Source of the DNA: Pontixanthobacter aquaemixtae
GTDB lineage: Bacteria > Pseudomonadota > Alphaproteobacteria > Sphingomonadales > Sphingomonadaceae
Direction of reading: 5' to 3'
DNA length: 64,000 nt
Assembly (NCBI RefSeq): GCF_009827395.1
Contig: NZ_WTYX01000001.1
Location: 274,001 to 338,000 of the forward strand
A program made the translations under genes and the position numbers. The notes beneath the pieces were generated by a model. It did no database searches and was not told where the DNA came from. It was given only the letters and a program-made list of their open reading frames with translations. Below are positions 24,363-33,152 of this stretch, one piece after another (the first letter of the stretch is position 1; each line of letters opens with the position of its first letter).

Positions 24363-27314
24363 TTATTCACCTGTTGCTTCGCGGACTTCCACAGGAAGCC
24401 CCAGCGCGTCAAGTTGCGGGCGGACGACTTCGGCATCGCCAACGATGACAAAAACAAGGTCATCGCCCTTGAAAGACTGCAATGCCGCAGCGTCAAGTTG
24501 CTCTGCAGACAGTGCGGAATATTTTTGCGCCAGCGTCTCATAATAATTGTCGGGACGGTCATAGGTGATGATATTGATCATCCCGCCCAGAACATCCCGG
24601 CTGGTTTCAAACTGCCCCGGCAATTCGCGCACATTGCCGTTGATGAGCCGGGTCAGCTCTTCTTCGGTAACGCCATTGCCGCCGGTATAGGAAGCCAGAT
24701 CCTTGCGCAGTTCGGCCAGCGAGTCCCCTGTCCGGTCCGCCTGCACAGGCGCGTAAAGAAGGAAACTCGACCGATCGAGCGGAGCCTGCAAAATGCTGCG
24801 CACGCCGTACGACCAACCCTTTGTCTCGCGCAGGTTCATATTGATCCGGCTCAGGAAACTGCCGCCGAACACTTCATTGGCTGCACGCAGGACGGTCAGA
24901 TCATCGGTACCCTTCTGGTCAAGCACATGCGCGCCGAAAATGATCGATTGCGGCGAATTGGGCCGGTTGATCAGGACGATTTTCTGCTGCGGCGCGGGAA
25001 TTTCCGCGTCATAGCTTTTGACCGGGGCGGGCACATTGGGCGCGTTCCAATCGCCAAAGCTCGCTTCCAGCAGCTTGACCGTTTCGTCGAGCGATGTGTC
25101 GCCAACCACAAACACCCGCGCCAGATCGGGCCGCAGCCATGCGCGGTGGAAATCGGAAATTTCCTCCCGCGTGACCGAGGAAACAACGTCTGCATTGCCG
25201 GTTCCGCTTGGCGGAATGCCATAGGGGTGATCGCCGAACAGGATCGGCGCCAAGGCGCGTTGTCCGATCTGTGCGGGGCTATTGAGCTCGCTGGTGATCC
25301 GGGTCAGCTGCTGCGCGCGGACACGCTCCAGCTCGCTCGCGTCGAATGCCGGGTTGCGGATGTAATCGGCAAGCAAGTTGAGCGACGCGAGTAAATTGGG
25401 CGAGACCGCGTCGAGACCGAACGAAGTGGTATCCGCGTCCGCCGAACCCCAGACCGATGCGCCCAGTTCTTCGCGGCGGACCGACAAAGCAGCCGAATCG
25501 AGGCTAGTGGTTCCTTCATCCATCAATTGCAGCATGAGCGACTGGAGGCCGAGGCGATCGCGCGGATCGGCGGCATAGCCGGCATTGAACTGCACGCGGA
25601 CGCTGACGACCGGTACCGCGTCCCGTTTGGCAAAATAGACTTCCATACCGTTCGACAGCGTGGCGCGTTCGATCGCCGGGAAATCCAGCGGTTTGAGCTC
25701 GCCGATATCGGGCAGTTTGGACCTGTCGGCCTCGACCGCAGCCATGGCCGAACGCTGCATCGTAAGCGGGTTGATATAGAACTGCGGCTGATTGCCTTCA
25801 CCCTCCGGCGAAACCACAAAGCCGCCGCGATCCTCGCCGCCTTCCTTGCGTTCGCCCGGCTCGACAGTCAGCTCGAAAACGGGCCGCGAAAGCCATTTCG
25901 CGGTGGTATCGCGCACTTGGGCAGGGGTTAGCGCTGCGGCGCGCTGCAGAGTGCTCTTATAGGCAGCTGGATCGCCTTGATAGAGCAGCCCTTCGGCCAA
26001 TGTCGGGGCTTTGCCGCTGAAACCGCCCACTTGCTCCAGACCGCGGATCTGGCCCGCGGCATAGACCGTGGTTGCGCGCTGGATTTCGGCAGGTGTTGGT
26101 CCTTCGGCGACAAATTTGGCGATTTCGGCATCAAGCGCAGCCGCAACAGTTTCCTGATCCACACCCGGCTTCACGTCGGCATAGACAACGAATTGGCCCG
26201 CCTGCGCAAAGATTTGCGCATTGGCGACGACGCGCACGGCAAGCTGCTGTTCGCGCACCAGGCTGTTGTCGAGCCGCGATGAGGCAAGGCCGCCAAGCAC
26301 GGTTGCGCCCATCGAAAGCGGCAGGAAGTCCGGATTATCGAGCCCGGGCACCGCCCACATCCGGTATAGCCGCGTTGTGGCCACCTGATCGTAAATGGTT
26401 TTCGCTTCGGGCGCGTCGAGCGTCGGCACCGGCGCGACGACCGGCTTGGTTTCGGGGCCGCGCGGGATGGCGCCGAACCACTTGTTCATCTTCGCTTTGG
26501 CGGTCGCGGTGTCGATATCACCCGCCAGCACGATCACCGCATTGTTGGGGCCGTAATTGTCACGGAACCACTGCTTTACATCTTCCAGCGTGGCGGAGGA
26601 AAGATCATCCATCGAACCAATAGTCGAGTGGTGATAGGGGTGGCCCGAGGGATAGAGGTTTTCCAACTGCTCATATTCGGTCAGGCCATATGGCTGGTTG
26701 TCTCCCTGACGTTTCTCGTTCTGGACGACGCCGATCTGGTTATCGAGTTTTTCCTGCGTAACTGCGCCGAGCAGATAGCCCATCCGGTCGCTTTCCAGCA
26801 TCAAAGCGCGGTCAAGCGCGCCCGTAGGAACCGTTTCAAAATAGTTTGTCCGGTCGAACCATGTGGTGCCGTTGAAATCGGTCGCGCCCACTTGCTGGAG
26901 CGGTTCGAAGAAATCGTTGGGCGCGTTCTCGCTGCCGTTGAACATCAGATGTTCGAACAAATGCGCGAAACCCGTTTTGCCTTCTGGCTCGTGCTTTGAG
27001 CCGACATTGTACCAAACCGAAACCGCAACGACCGGCGCTTTGCGGTCTTCGTGGACCAACACGGTCAGGCCATTGTCGAGCTGGAACTGGTCGTAGGGGA
27101 TCGAAACCGCTTCGATCAGTTCAGCGACCGATGCCGGCGCGACTTCGGCTGCTTCGTCTTGTGCGGGGGCCGCATCGTTCACGATGTCGCTGTCGCTGAC
27201 CGGCGGCGGGACTGTGGCTCCGGCGACAGGCTCTGTCCCAACGGTGGAACAGGCCGCCAGTGAAAGGGCGACCAGGCTGGCCGAAGCGAAACGGGTAAAA
27301 GGTGAAATGCGCAT
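24363..27314 (-). CDS. M16-family zinc metalloprotease, lipoprotein
   Basis: The 983-aa protein carries two tandem M16 (insulinase/PqqL-like) halves. The N-terminal half has the inverted zinc motif HLFEH (His118, Glu121, His122). The second half lacks it and plays the structural role usual in this family. The N-terminus is a lipoprotein signal (LSLAACS, Cys near residue 22), followed by an Ala/Pro/Asp-rich tether of about 40 residues. It should therefore be membrane-attached on the periplasmic side and degrade peptides. Length fits the single-chain M16 family. Confidence 0.92.
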   Translation of the reverse strand: MRISPFTRFASASLVALSLAACSTVGTEPVAGATVPPPVSDSDIVNDAAPAQDEAAEVAPASVAELIEAVSIPYDQFQLDNGLTVLVHEDRKAPVVAVSVWYNVGSKHEPEGKTGFAHLFEHLMFNGSENAPNDFFEPLQQVGATDFNGTTWFDRTNYFETVPTGALDRALMLESDRMGYLLGAVTQEKLDNQIGVVQNEKRQGDNQPYGLTEYEQLENLYPSGHPYHHSTIGSMDDLSSATLEDVKQWFRDNYGPNNAVIVLAGDIDTATAKAKMNKWFGAIPRGPETKPVVAPVPTLDAPEAKTIYDQVATTRLYRMWAVPGLDNPDFLPLSMGATVLGGLASSRLDNSLVREQQLAVRVVANAQIFAQAGQFVVYADVKPGVDQETVAAALDAEIAKFVAEGPTPAEIQRATTVYAAGQIRGLEQVGGFSGKAPTLAEGLLYQGDPAAYKSTLQRAAALTPAQVRDTTAKWLSRPVFELTVEPGERKEGGEDRGGFVVSPEGEGNQPQFYINPLTMQRSAMAAVEADRSKLPDIGELKPLDFPAIERATLSNGMEVYFAKRDAVPVVSVRVQFNAGYAADPRDRLGLQSLMLQLMDEGTTSLDSAALSVRREELGASVWGSADADTTSFGLDAVSPNLLASLNLLADYIRNPAFDASELERVRAQQLTRITSELNSPAQIGQRALAPILFGDHPYGIPPSGTGNADVVSSVTREEISDFHRAWLRPDLARVFVVGDTSLDETVKLLEASFGDWNAPNVPAPVKSYDAEIPAPQQKIVLINRPNSPQSIIFGAHVLDQKGTDDLTVLRAANEVFGGSFLSRINMNLRETKGWSYGVRSILQAPLDRSSFLLYAPVQADRTGDSLAELRKDLASYTGGNGVTEEELTRLINGNVRELPGQFETSRDVLGGMINIITYDRPDNYYETLAQKYSALSAEQLDAAALQSFKGDDLVFVIVGDAEVVRPQLDALGLPVEVREATGE

Positions 27315-27367
27315 AGTGAAGTTCCCTGTTGGTATTCGAATAGCTTGGCAGAATTTGGCTGGCTTGG

Positions 27368-29620
27368 CTAACTTGCCGGGCGGTTGGTCACCGTCTTGCG
27401 GCTGGTGGATTTTTTCAGTGCATCAACGCGCCAGAAATGAACCGGTTTCAATTCATGCCTGACGAACAGCGCTGCCTGATCGGTGAAATGCTTGCTTGCA
27501 GGCCGGGTGGTGGCGGCACCGAAGGGCTGGATGGACTGTGAACGGACGCGTTCACCCGGTTCCCATTCGACAAACATCAGGAAACTGTCGCCGTGACGCA
27601 CCGCCAACCGGCCGTCGGGTTCGACATCCCACAATGTCGATGCGCGCAAGGTGTCGCTCCCGCCATCGAGTGGAAGATCGACCGCATACTCACCGGGGCC
27701 CTGTCGCAAGCGCAGCAATTCGGACATTGGCGGATCAAGCCTGCCGAAATACGTTTTCAAATGCTCGACCGAACGTTCCAGTTCTTCCCTGGGATCGGGC
27801 AGCGGCTTGTTCTGATATTCCGCGCTCATCCATGGACGGATCATCAGCAGCGCGATGGAATCGCCCGAGCCGACGCTGTCGGCATTCATATCCCATTCGG
27901 CGAGCAGTTTCTGCGCTTTTGCAAGTTCCGGTTCGTCAGACAGGTCGAGCGCTTCCACCCCGTCCATCATCAGATCGACGTAGCTCTCGCGGACATAGCC
28001 GGTGTCATATTTGATTTTCTCCAGCGTCGCCCGATCGATGATGTCATATTGCGCCATCAGTTGTTCGGTCCGGCGCGAACGGTTGGTCATTTTCAGCTCT
28101 ACGCCCATTTCGGGCGGCACGCTGTCCGGATCGATATCATCCGCCGGTCCCGCCGCCGAATAGGGCATGTTGTTGGCGTTATAGACCCAGCCGCTAGAGG
28201 GGTTTTCCACTTTGGGTATCGCATCGAAATCGACAGTTCCCTGCCAGATCAGCGAACTGTCATTGCCGGGCAGAATGCCGCGCCAGTTCGGACCTTTGGG
28301 CCGGTCCGGGATCGCGGCGTTATAGACATAGGCGATATTGCCTTGATTATCGCCATAGATGAAATTGGTGGAGGGGATGTCCATCCGCGCAAGGATGCTC
28401 TTCCATTCATCAAAGGTGCTTGCCTTGTTGAGCCGGTAATAGGCGTCCAGCTGGCCGATATTGTCCATGCCGCCATAGCGGATCGCGAATGCGCCTTTGT
28501 CATTCTTGATCACCGGACCGTGGACGCTGCGATAGACAGTTTGCGGAACAGGAATAACCAGCGGTCCAAACCTGACCGGCAGGATCACCCGTTTGGATGC
28601 CAGCGGTTTCCACTCTCCATCCAGTCTGTAATTTTCGCCGTTATCGTCCAGTTCCAGCTGGTAAATATCGGTCATGTCAGGGCGGTTGACCGTGTTCGTC
28701 CAACCCAGATGTTCATTGTGACCCAGAAACGGAAACGGACTGCCGGGGAAGTTCGCGCCGGCATAGTGCCAGCCTTCATTGCTCTCCACCACCAGTTCGT
28801 ACCATGCGACGCCGCCGCGCCATGGCTGGTGGCTGTTGGAAACGAGCCGGGTCACCCCGTCGCCCGATTTGGCCGGGGCGATGGCCCATGCGTTTGAACC
28901 GGACAATGCGCCATCTTCGCCGAAATAAATCGGGTGGGCACGGGCGACATTGGCGGGTTCTTCTTTCTCAGGATCCTGCATGATTGCAGGTGCATTTTCG
29001 CTGGGTTCAACAGCTTCTCCTGCTTCGGGAATTGGTGGTCCGAATTCGGGATTCAGCGCCTCGCCCGCAACCAGTGGCCCGATAGTATTGCCAAGGCCGA
29101 AAAAGAACGGCTGCCGCAGGGCAAAACCGGTGGCGATATCTTCGCCATTGACCGGGAACAGATTGGCCAGCTTTACTTCGTCCGGATGTTCCTGCGCAAA
29201 CTGGTTGAGGCCTGTCGCATAAGCTTCGAAAAGTGCGCGAGTGTCTTGGGGAAGTTTGCCGTAATGCCGCTCAGCCGTGCCGCGCGCATCGAGCAGGTGA
29301 TAGGCATAATCGATCTGCGCGCCTTCTTCGCCTGCAATCGCGCCATAGCGACCCCGCGCCATCGCAACGACATCTTGCAATGTGAAGAAATCATCCTCTG
29401 CATGTGCGATGGCCACACCATAGGCAACATCGGCATCGGTCTCTCCGTAGATATGCGGAACGCCAAATTCGCTGCGGAGGATTTCTGCCTGATAGGTCCG
29501 GTCTTGTCCGGGGGCGGCGCCCTTTTGCGCAGCAAACGGCTCCCACACCATCAGCCCGATCAGGACCGTGAATGTAACACCAAGCAGCAACCACGCGCCG
29601 CGAACCAACCATCGCTTCAT
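27368..29620 (-). CDS. Penicillin acylase family amidohydrolase (Ntn-hydrolase)
   Basis: The 750-aa protein belongs to the self-cleaving N-terminal-nucleophile family that includes penicillin G acylase and acyl-homoserine lactone acylases. A signal anchor (residues 9-28) precedes the alpha part. Auto-cleavage is expected before Ser242 in GSNAWAIAP, which becomes the beta-subunit nucleophile. A Pro/Glu-rich spacer lies just before it. Substrate is not deducible: beta-lactam, N-acyl amino acid or AHL. The start at 29620 was chosen over upstream frames because it begins the signal segment. Confidence 0.9.
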   Translation of the reverse strand: MKRWLVRGAWLLLGVTFTVLIGLMVWEPFAAQKGAAPGQDRTYQAEILRSEFGVPHIYGETDADVAYGVAIAHAEDDFFTLQDVVAMARGRYGAIAGEEGAQIDYAYHLLDARGTAERHYGKLPQDTRALFEAYATGLNQFAQEHPDEVKLANLFPVNGEDIATGFALRQPFFFGLGNTIGPLVAGEALNPEFGPPIPEAGEAVEPSENAPAIMQDPEKEEPANVARAHPIYFGEDGALSGSNAWAIAPAKSGDGVTRLVSNSHQPWRGGVAWYELVVESNEGWHYAGANFPGSPFPFLGHNEHLGWTNTVNRPDMTDIYQLELDDNGENYRLDGEWKPLASKRVILPVRFGPLVIPVPQTVYRSVHGPVIKNDKGAFAIRYGGMDNIGQLDAYYRLNKASTFDEWKSILARMDIPSTNFIYGDNQGNIAYVYNAAIPDRPKGPNWRGILPGNDSSLIWQGTVDFDAIPKVENPSSGWVYNANNMPYSAAGPADDIDPDSVPPEMGVELKMTNRSRRTEQLMAQYDIIDRATLEKIKYDTGYVRESYVDLMMDGVEALDLSDEPELAKAQKLLAEWDMNADSVGSGDSIALLMIRPWMSAEYQNKPLPDPREELERSVEHLKTYFGRLDPPMSELLRLRQGPGEYAVDLPLDGGSDTLRASTLWDVEPDGRLAVRHGDSFLMFVEWEPGERVRSQSIQPFGAATTRPASKHFTDQAALFVRHELKPVHFWRVDALKKSTSRKTVTNRPAS

Positions 29621-29683
29621 ATATATTCTCTCCGGACGCGTGCGTAGCGGGAAATGCGGGCCTGGTGAAGTGCGAACAGACTG

Positions 29684-29715
29684 CCCCTTCAAACGCGCCG
29701 CACGGGTCCTATATG
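29684..29715 (+). promoter_or_regulatory. Candidate heat-shock (sigma-32) promoter of clpB
   Basis: CCCCTTCAAA (29684-29693) resembles the -35 consensus CTTGAAA with one mismatch. CCTATATG (29708-29715) resembles the -10 element CCCATATT/CCTATNT. The spacing is 14 bases, and the pair lies 40 bases before the clpB start, as expected of a heat-shock gene. Not verified. Confidence 0.45.
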
Positions 29716-29754
29716 TGAGTAACACACCTACGAGTAGGATTTGAGGACCAAAGG

Positions 29755-32334
29755 ATGAACCTGGAAAAATTCACCGACCGCGCCAAAGGATTTTTGCAAT
29801 CTGCTCAGACGGTTGCGATCCGCAACAGCCATCAGCGCATATCGCCCACGCATCTACTCAAGGCTCTGCTGGAAGATGATCAAGGCATGGCAGCGGGCCT
29901 GATCCAGCGCGCCGGCGGTCAGGTGGCGACAGCGCAGGACATGGTCGATGAAGCGCTCGCCAAGATTCCTGCTGTTTCGGGTGGCGGCGCGCAGCAAACG
30001 CCGGGCCTCGACAATGATGCGGTTCGGGTTCTCGATTCTGCTGAAACTATCGCGGAAAAGGCGGGCGATTCCTACGTCACCGTTGAAAGGCTGCTGGTGG
30101 CTTTGGCGCTCGCATCGACCACGCCTGCGGGGCAGATCCTGAAGGAAGCCAATGTCGATCCCAAAGCACTCAACGAAGCGATTGTGGAACTGACCGGCGG
30201 CCGCGCGGCAACCACCGCCAGCGCCGAAGACGCTTATGACGCGATGAAGAAATATGCCCGCGATCTGACGCAGGCAGCCAAGGACGGCAAACTTGATCCG
30301 GTTATCGGGCGCGACGAGGAAATCCGCCGCACAGTGCAAATTCTTGCGCGGCGGACGAAGAACAATCCCGCGCTGATTGGTGAACCCGGCACGGGTAAAA
30401 CCGCGATTGCCGAAGGCCTCGCGCTGCGTATTGCCAATGGCGATGTCCCCGACAGCCTTAAAGGGCGCACGTTGATGTCGCTCGATATGGGCGCGCTGAT
30501 TGCCGGCGCGAAGTATCGCGGCGAATTTGAAGAGCGGTTGAAAGCGGTGCTCGATGAAGTGAAGGGTGCCGATGGCCAGATCATCCTGTTTATCGACGAG
30601 ATGCACACGCTGATCGGGGCAGGGGCGAGCGAGGGCAGCATGGATGCTTCCAATCTGCTCAAGCCTGCTTTGTCGCGCGGTGAACTGCATTGCATCGGCG
30701 CGACCACGCTCGATGAATATCAGAAATATGTCGAGAAAGACCCAGCGCTGCAGCGGCGTTTCCAGTCGGTCTATATCGATGAGCCGACCGTCGAAGACAC
30801 GATTTCGATCCTGCGCGGGTTGAAAGAGAAATACGAACTGCATCACGGCGTCCGGATTACCGATGGTGCGCTGGTGGCCGCCGCGACGCTTTCCAATCGT
30901 TACATCCAGAACCGTTTCCTGCCCGACAAAGCCATCGATTTGATGGACGAAGCGGCGAGCCGCATCCGGATGGAAGTGGAAAGCAAGCCGGAAGAAATCG
31001 AAGGGTTGGACCGCCGGATTATCCAACTGAAGATCGAAGAATCCGCGCTTTCCAAAGAAACCGATAAGGCAGCAAAGGATCGTCTCAAAACGCTTCGCGA
31101 AGAGCTTGCCAATCTGGAGCAGCAATCGTCCGAACTGACCACGCGCTGGCAGAACGAGCGCGACAAGATCCAGGCCGAAAGCAAGCTGAAGGAAGATCTC
31201 GATCACGCGCGGCTGGAACTGGAACAGGCGCAGCGCGAAGGCGATCTCGCGAAAGCAGGCGAATTGTCTTACGGGAAAATTCCCGAGCTTGAAAAAGCGA
31301 TCGAGGCAGCGTCCGACAACAATGAGAACGCGTTGCTGCGCGAAGAAGTCACCGAAGATGATATCGCCGGTGTGGTGAGCCGTGCGACCGGCATTCCGAT
31401 TGATCGGATGATGGAAGGCGAGCGCAAGAAGCTTCTCCAGATGGAGGAAATGCTCAGCAAACGCGTGATCGGGCAGCGGCAGCCGATCGAGGCTGTGTCC
31501 AAGGCAGTACGCCGCGCGCGCGCCGGATTGCAGGACCCGAACCGGCCGCTCGGTTCATTCCTGTTCCTCGGCCCCACCGGCGTCGGCAAAACAGAGCTGA
31601 CCAAAGCGCTGGCCGAATTTATGTTCGACGATGACGATGCGATGGTTCGTATCGATATGTCTGAATTTATGGAGAAACACGCGGTTGCGCGGTTGATCGG
31701 CGCGCCTCCCGGCTATGTCGGCTATGACGAGGGCGGGGTGCTGACCGAAGCGGTCCGCCGCCGGCCCTATCAGGTGATCCTGTTTGACGAGGTTGAAAAA
31801 GCGCATAGCGACGTGTTCAACGTGCTGCTGCAAGTGCTCGACGATGGCCGCCTGACCGACGGGCAGGGCAGAGTGGTCGATTTCTCGAACACGCTGATTA
31901 TCCTGACGTCGAACCTCGGCAGCCAGTATCTCGCCAATATGGAGGACGACCAGAAGGTCGCCGATGTCGAGCCGCAAGTGATGGATGTGGTGCGCGGGCA
32001 TTTCCGCCCCGAATTCCTCAACCGGCTGGACGAGATCATCCTGTTCCACCGCCTGGCGATGGAACACATGGCTCCGATTGTCGAAATTCAGATCAAACGC
32101 GTGCAAAAGCTGCTGAAAGACCGCAAGATCGAACTCGATCTGACCGAAGCGGCGCTGCGCTGGCTCGGGCGCGTGGGCTATGATCCGGTTTACGGCGCGC
32201 GACCGCTCAAACGTGCGGTTCAACGTTACCTACAGGATCCGCTGGCAGACATGATTTTGCGCGGCGATGTGCCCGATGGTGCGACCCTGAAAATCGACGA
32301 GGGCGACGGCGAGTTGAAAATGGAGGTCGCGTAA
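29755..32334 (+). CDS. clpB: ATP-dependent disaggregase ClpB
   Basis: The 859-aa Hsp100 chaperone rescues aggregated proteins with DnaK/DnaJ. An N-domain (residues 1-150) precedes AAA domain 1 (Walker [10 protein letters not shown]), the ClpB-specific coiled-coil middle domain (about residues 405-525) and AAA domain 2 (Walker [10 protein letters not shown]). The start at 29755 has AGGACCAAAGG as ribosome site. The stop lies five bases from the convergent gene's stop, with no obvious terminator between them. Confidence 0.98.
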   Translation: MNLEKFTDRAKGFLQSAQTVAIRNSHQRISPTHLLKALLEDDQGMAAGLIQRAGGQVATAQDMVDEALAKIPAVSGGGAQQTPGLDNDAVRVLDSAETIAEKAGDSYVTVERLLVALALASTTPAGQILKEANVDPKALNEAIVELTGGRAATTASAEDAYDAMKKYARDLTQAAKDGKLDPVIGRDEEIRRTVQILARRTKNNPALIGEPGTGKTAIAEGLALRIANGDVPDSLKGRTLMSLDMGALIAGAKYRGEFEERLKAVLDEVKGADGQIILFIDEMHTLIGAGASEGSMDASNLLKPALSRGELHCIGATTLDEYQKYVEKDPALQRRFQSVYIDEPTVEDTISILRGLKEKYELHHGVRITDGALVAAATLSNRYIQNRFLPDKAIDLMDEAASRIRMEVESKPEEIEGLDRRIIQLKIEESALSKETDKAAKDRLKTLREELANLEQQSSELTTRWQNERDKIQAESKLKEDLDHARLELEQAQREGDLAKAGELSYGKIPELEKAIEAASDNNENALLREEVTEDDIAGVVSRATGIPIDRMMEGERKKLLQMEEMLSKRVIGQRQPIEAVSKAVRRARAGLQDPNRPLGSFLFLGPTGVGKTELTKALAEFMFDDDDAMVRIDMSEFMEKHAVARLIGAPPGYVGYDEGGVLTEAVRRRPYQVILFDEVEKAHSDVFNVLLQVLDDGRLTDGQGRVVDFSNTLIILTSNLGSQYLANMEDDQKVADVEPQVMDVVRGHFRPEFLNRLDEIILFHRLAMEHMAPIVEIQIKRVQKLLKDRKIELDLTEAALRWLGRVGYDPVYGARPLKRAVQRYLQDPLADMILRGDVPDGATLKIDEGDGELKMEVA

Positions 32335-32339
32335 GCGAT

Positions 32340-32906
32340 TCAGCGTATCCGGCGGCCTTTCACGCCGATCTGCCCGTTGATCCTGATGAAGTAGCTGCCC
32401 AAGGATGCTTCCTTGAAGACGACTTTATCGCCCGGCTTCGCATTCATTGTCCGCTGTTTCGCACCGGGTATACGCCACACCGCATCGCCATCCTCGATGG
32501 TGATGAGAACGGTGTTGCGGCCGGAAATCGCGACACTGGTAATGGTCGATTCAAACAGTTCGTCGTCATCGTCACCGCCGAAAATGCCTAGATCGGGCAG
32601 CGAAAAGCCAAACAGGCTCCGGCGGGTCTTCTTTGCTTGCTCCCGGTCGACGATCTGGACCTCGCCCTCGTCGCTGGCTTCCACCACTTTTCCGACTGCC
32701 GCGTCATAGCAGGCAAGCCGCTCGGCTGCTTCGCTGATTGATTGGCATGCTTTCAAGCCGGCAATGTAGGCATCATCCTGTTTTTCATCGCTTTCCTGAG
32801 CAAAAACCGGGGTGGTTCCGAATGCCAATAGCGCGGCTGCGAAAGCTGCGGTGGTGGCTGCCTTGGGCAGCAAATTTGAAGCTTCTGGTGTGCCGTGGCC
32901 TGACAT
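32340..32906 (-). CDS. Exported hypothetical protein with C-x(n)-C pair
   Basis: The 188-aa protein has a hydrophobic signal (AAALLAFGTTPVFAQ, cleavage near residue 36). A helical region with CQSISEAAERLACYDAAVG follows, then an acidic segment (GGDDDDELFE) and a beta-rich C-terminal half that is basic at the end. The C...LACYD pattern matches exported sphingomonad proteins of unknown function. Divergent from the TonB receptor gene. Confidence 0.7.
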   Translation of the reverse strand: MSGHGTPEASNLLPKAATTAAFAAALLAFGTTPVFAQESDEKQDDAYIAGLKACQSISEAAERLACYDAAVGKVVEASDEGEVQIVDREQAKKTRRSLFGFSLPDLGIFGGDDDDELFESTITSVAISGRNTVLITIEDGDAVWRIPGAKQRTMNAKPGDKVVFKEASLGSYFIRINGQIGVKGRRIR

Positions 32907-33152
32907 ATGTATTTCTCCCGGCCTGCAATGGCCTAAAAATCGCGAAATTTCGCCCGCTGGTTGGCACAGGAATGGCCTTTCGCCAACTGTAACACGAATG
33001 CCACAGTTTACATCTTACCCGCGCATTAACCGATCACTGCGATTGCGAATGTGGTTTCCTATGGCTTAGAGGGCGTCCATTCGAGCTCTTTGCTCGTTGA
33101 ATTTACCTACTCACATGAACACCAAGGGGGTGTTCAGATTAAGGGGATTGGA
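32907..33152. other. Divergent intergenic region upstream of the TonB receptor
   Basis: This 246-bp region is more A/T-rich than the genes. It should hold the promoters of both neighbours. TGTAACAC (32988-32995) recurs at 63565-63572 upstream of another exported-protein gene. An AAGGGG ribosome site sits at 33141-33146 ahead of the receptor. No clear -35/-10 pair stands out. Confidence 0.35.

Noticed and set aside
29854-31206. 450-codon minus-strand frame inside clpB.
   Set aside because: Antisense to an unmistakable clpB; no motif.
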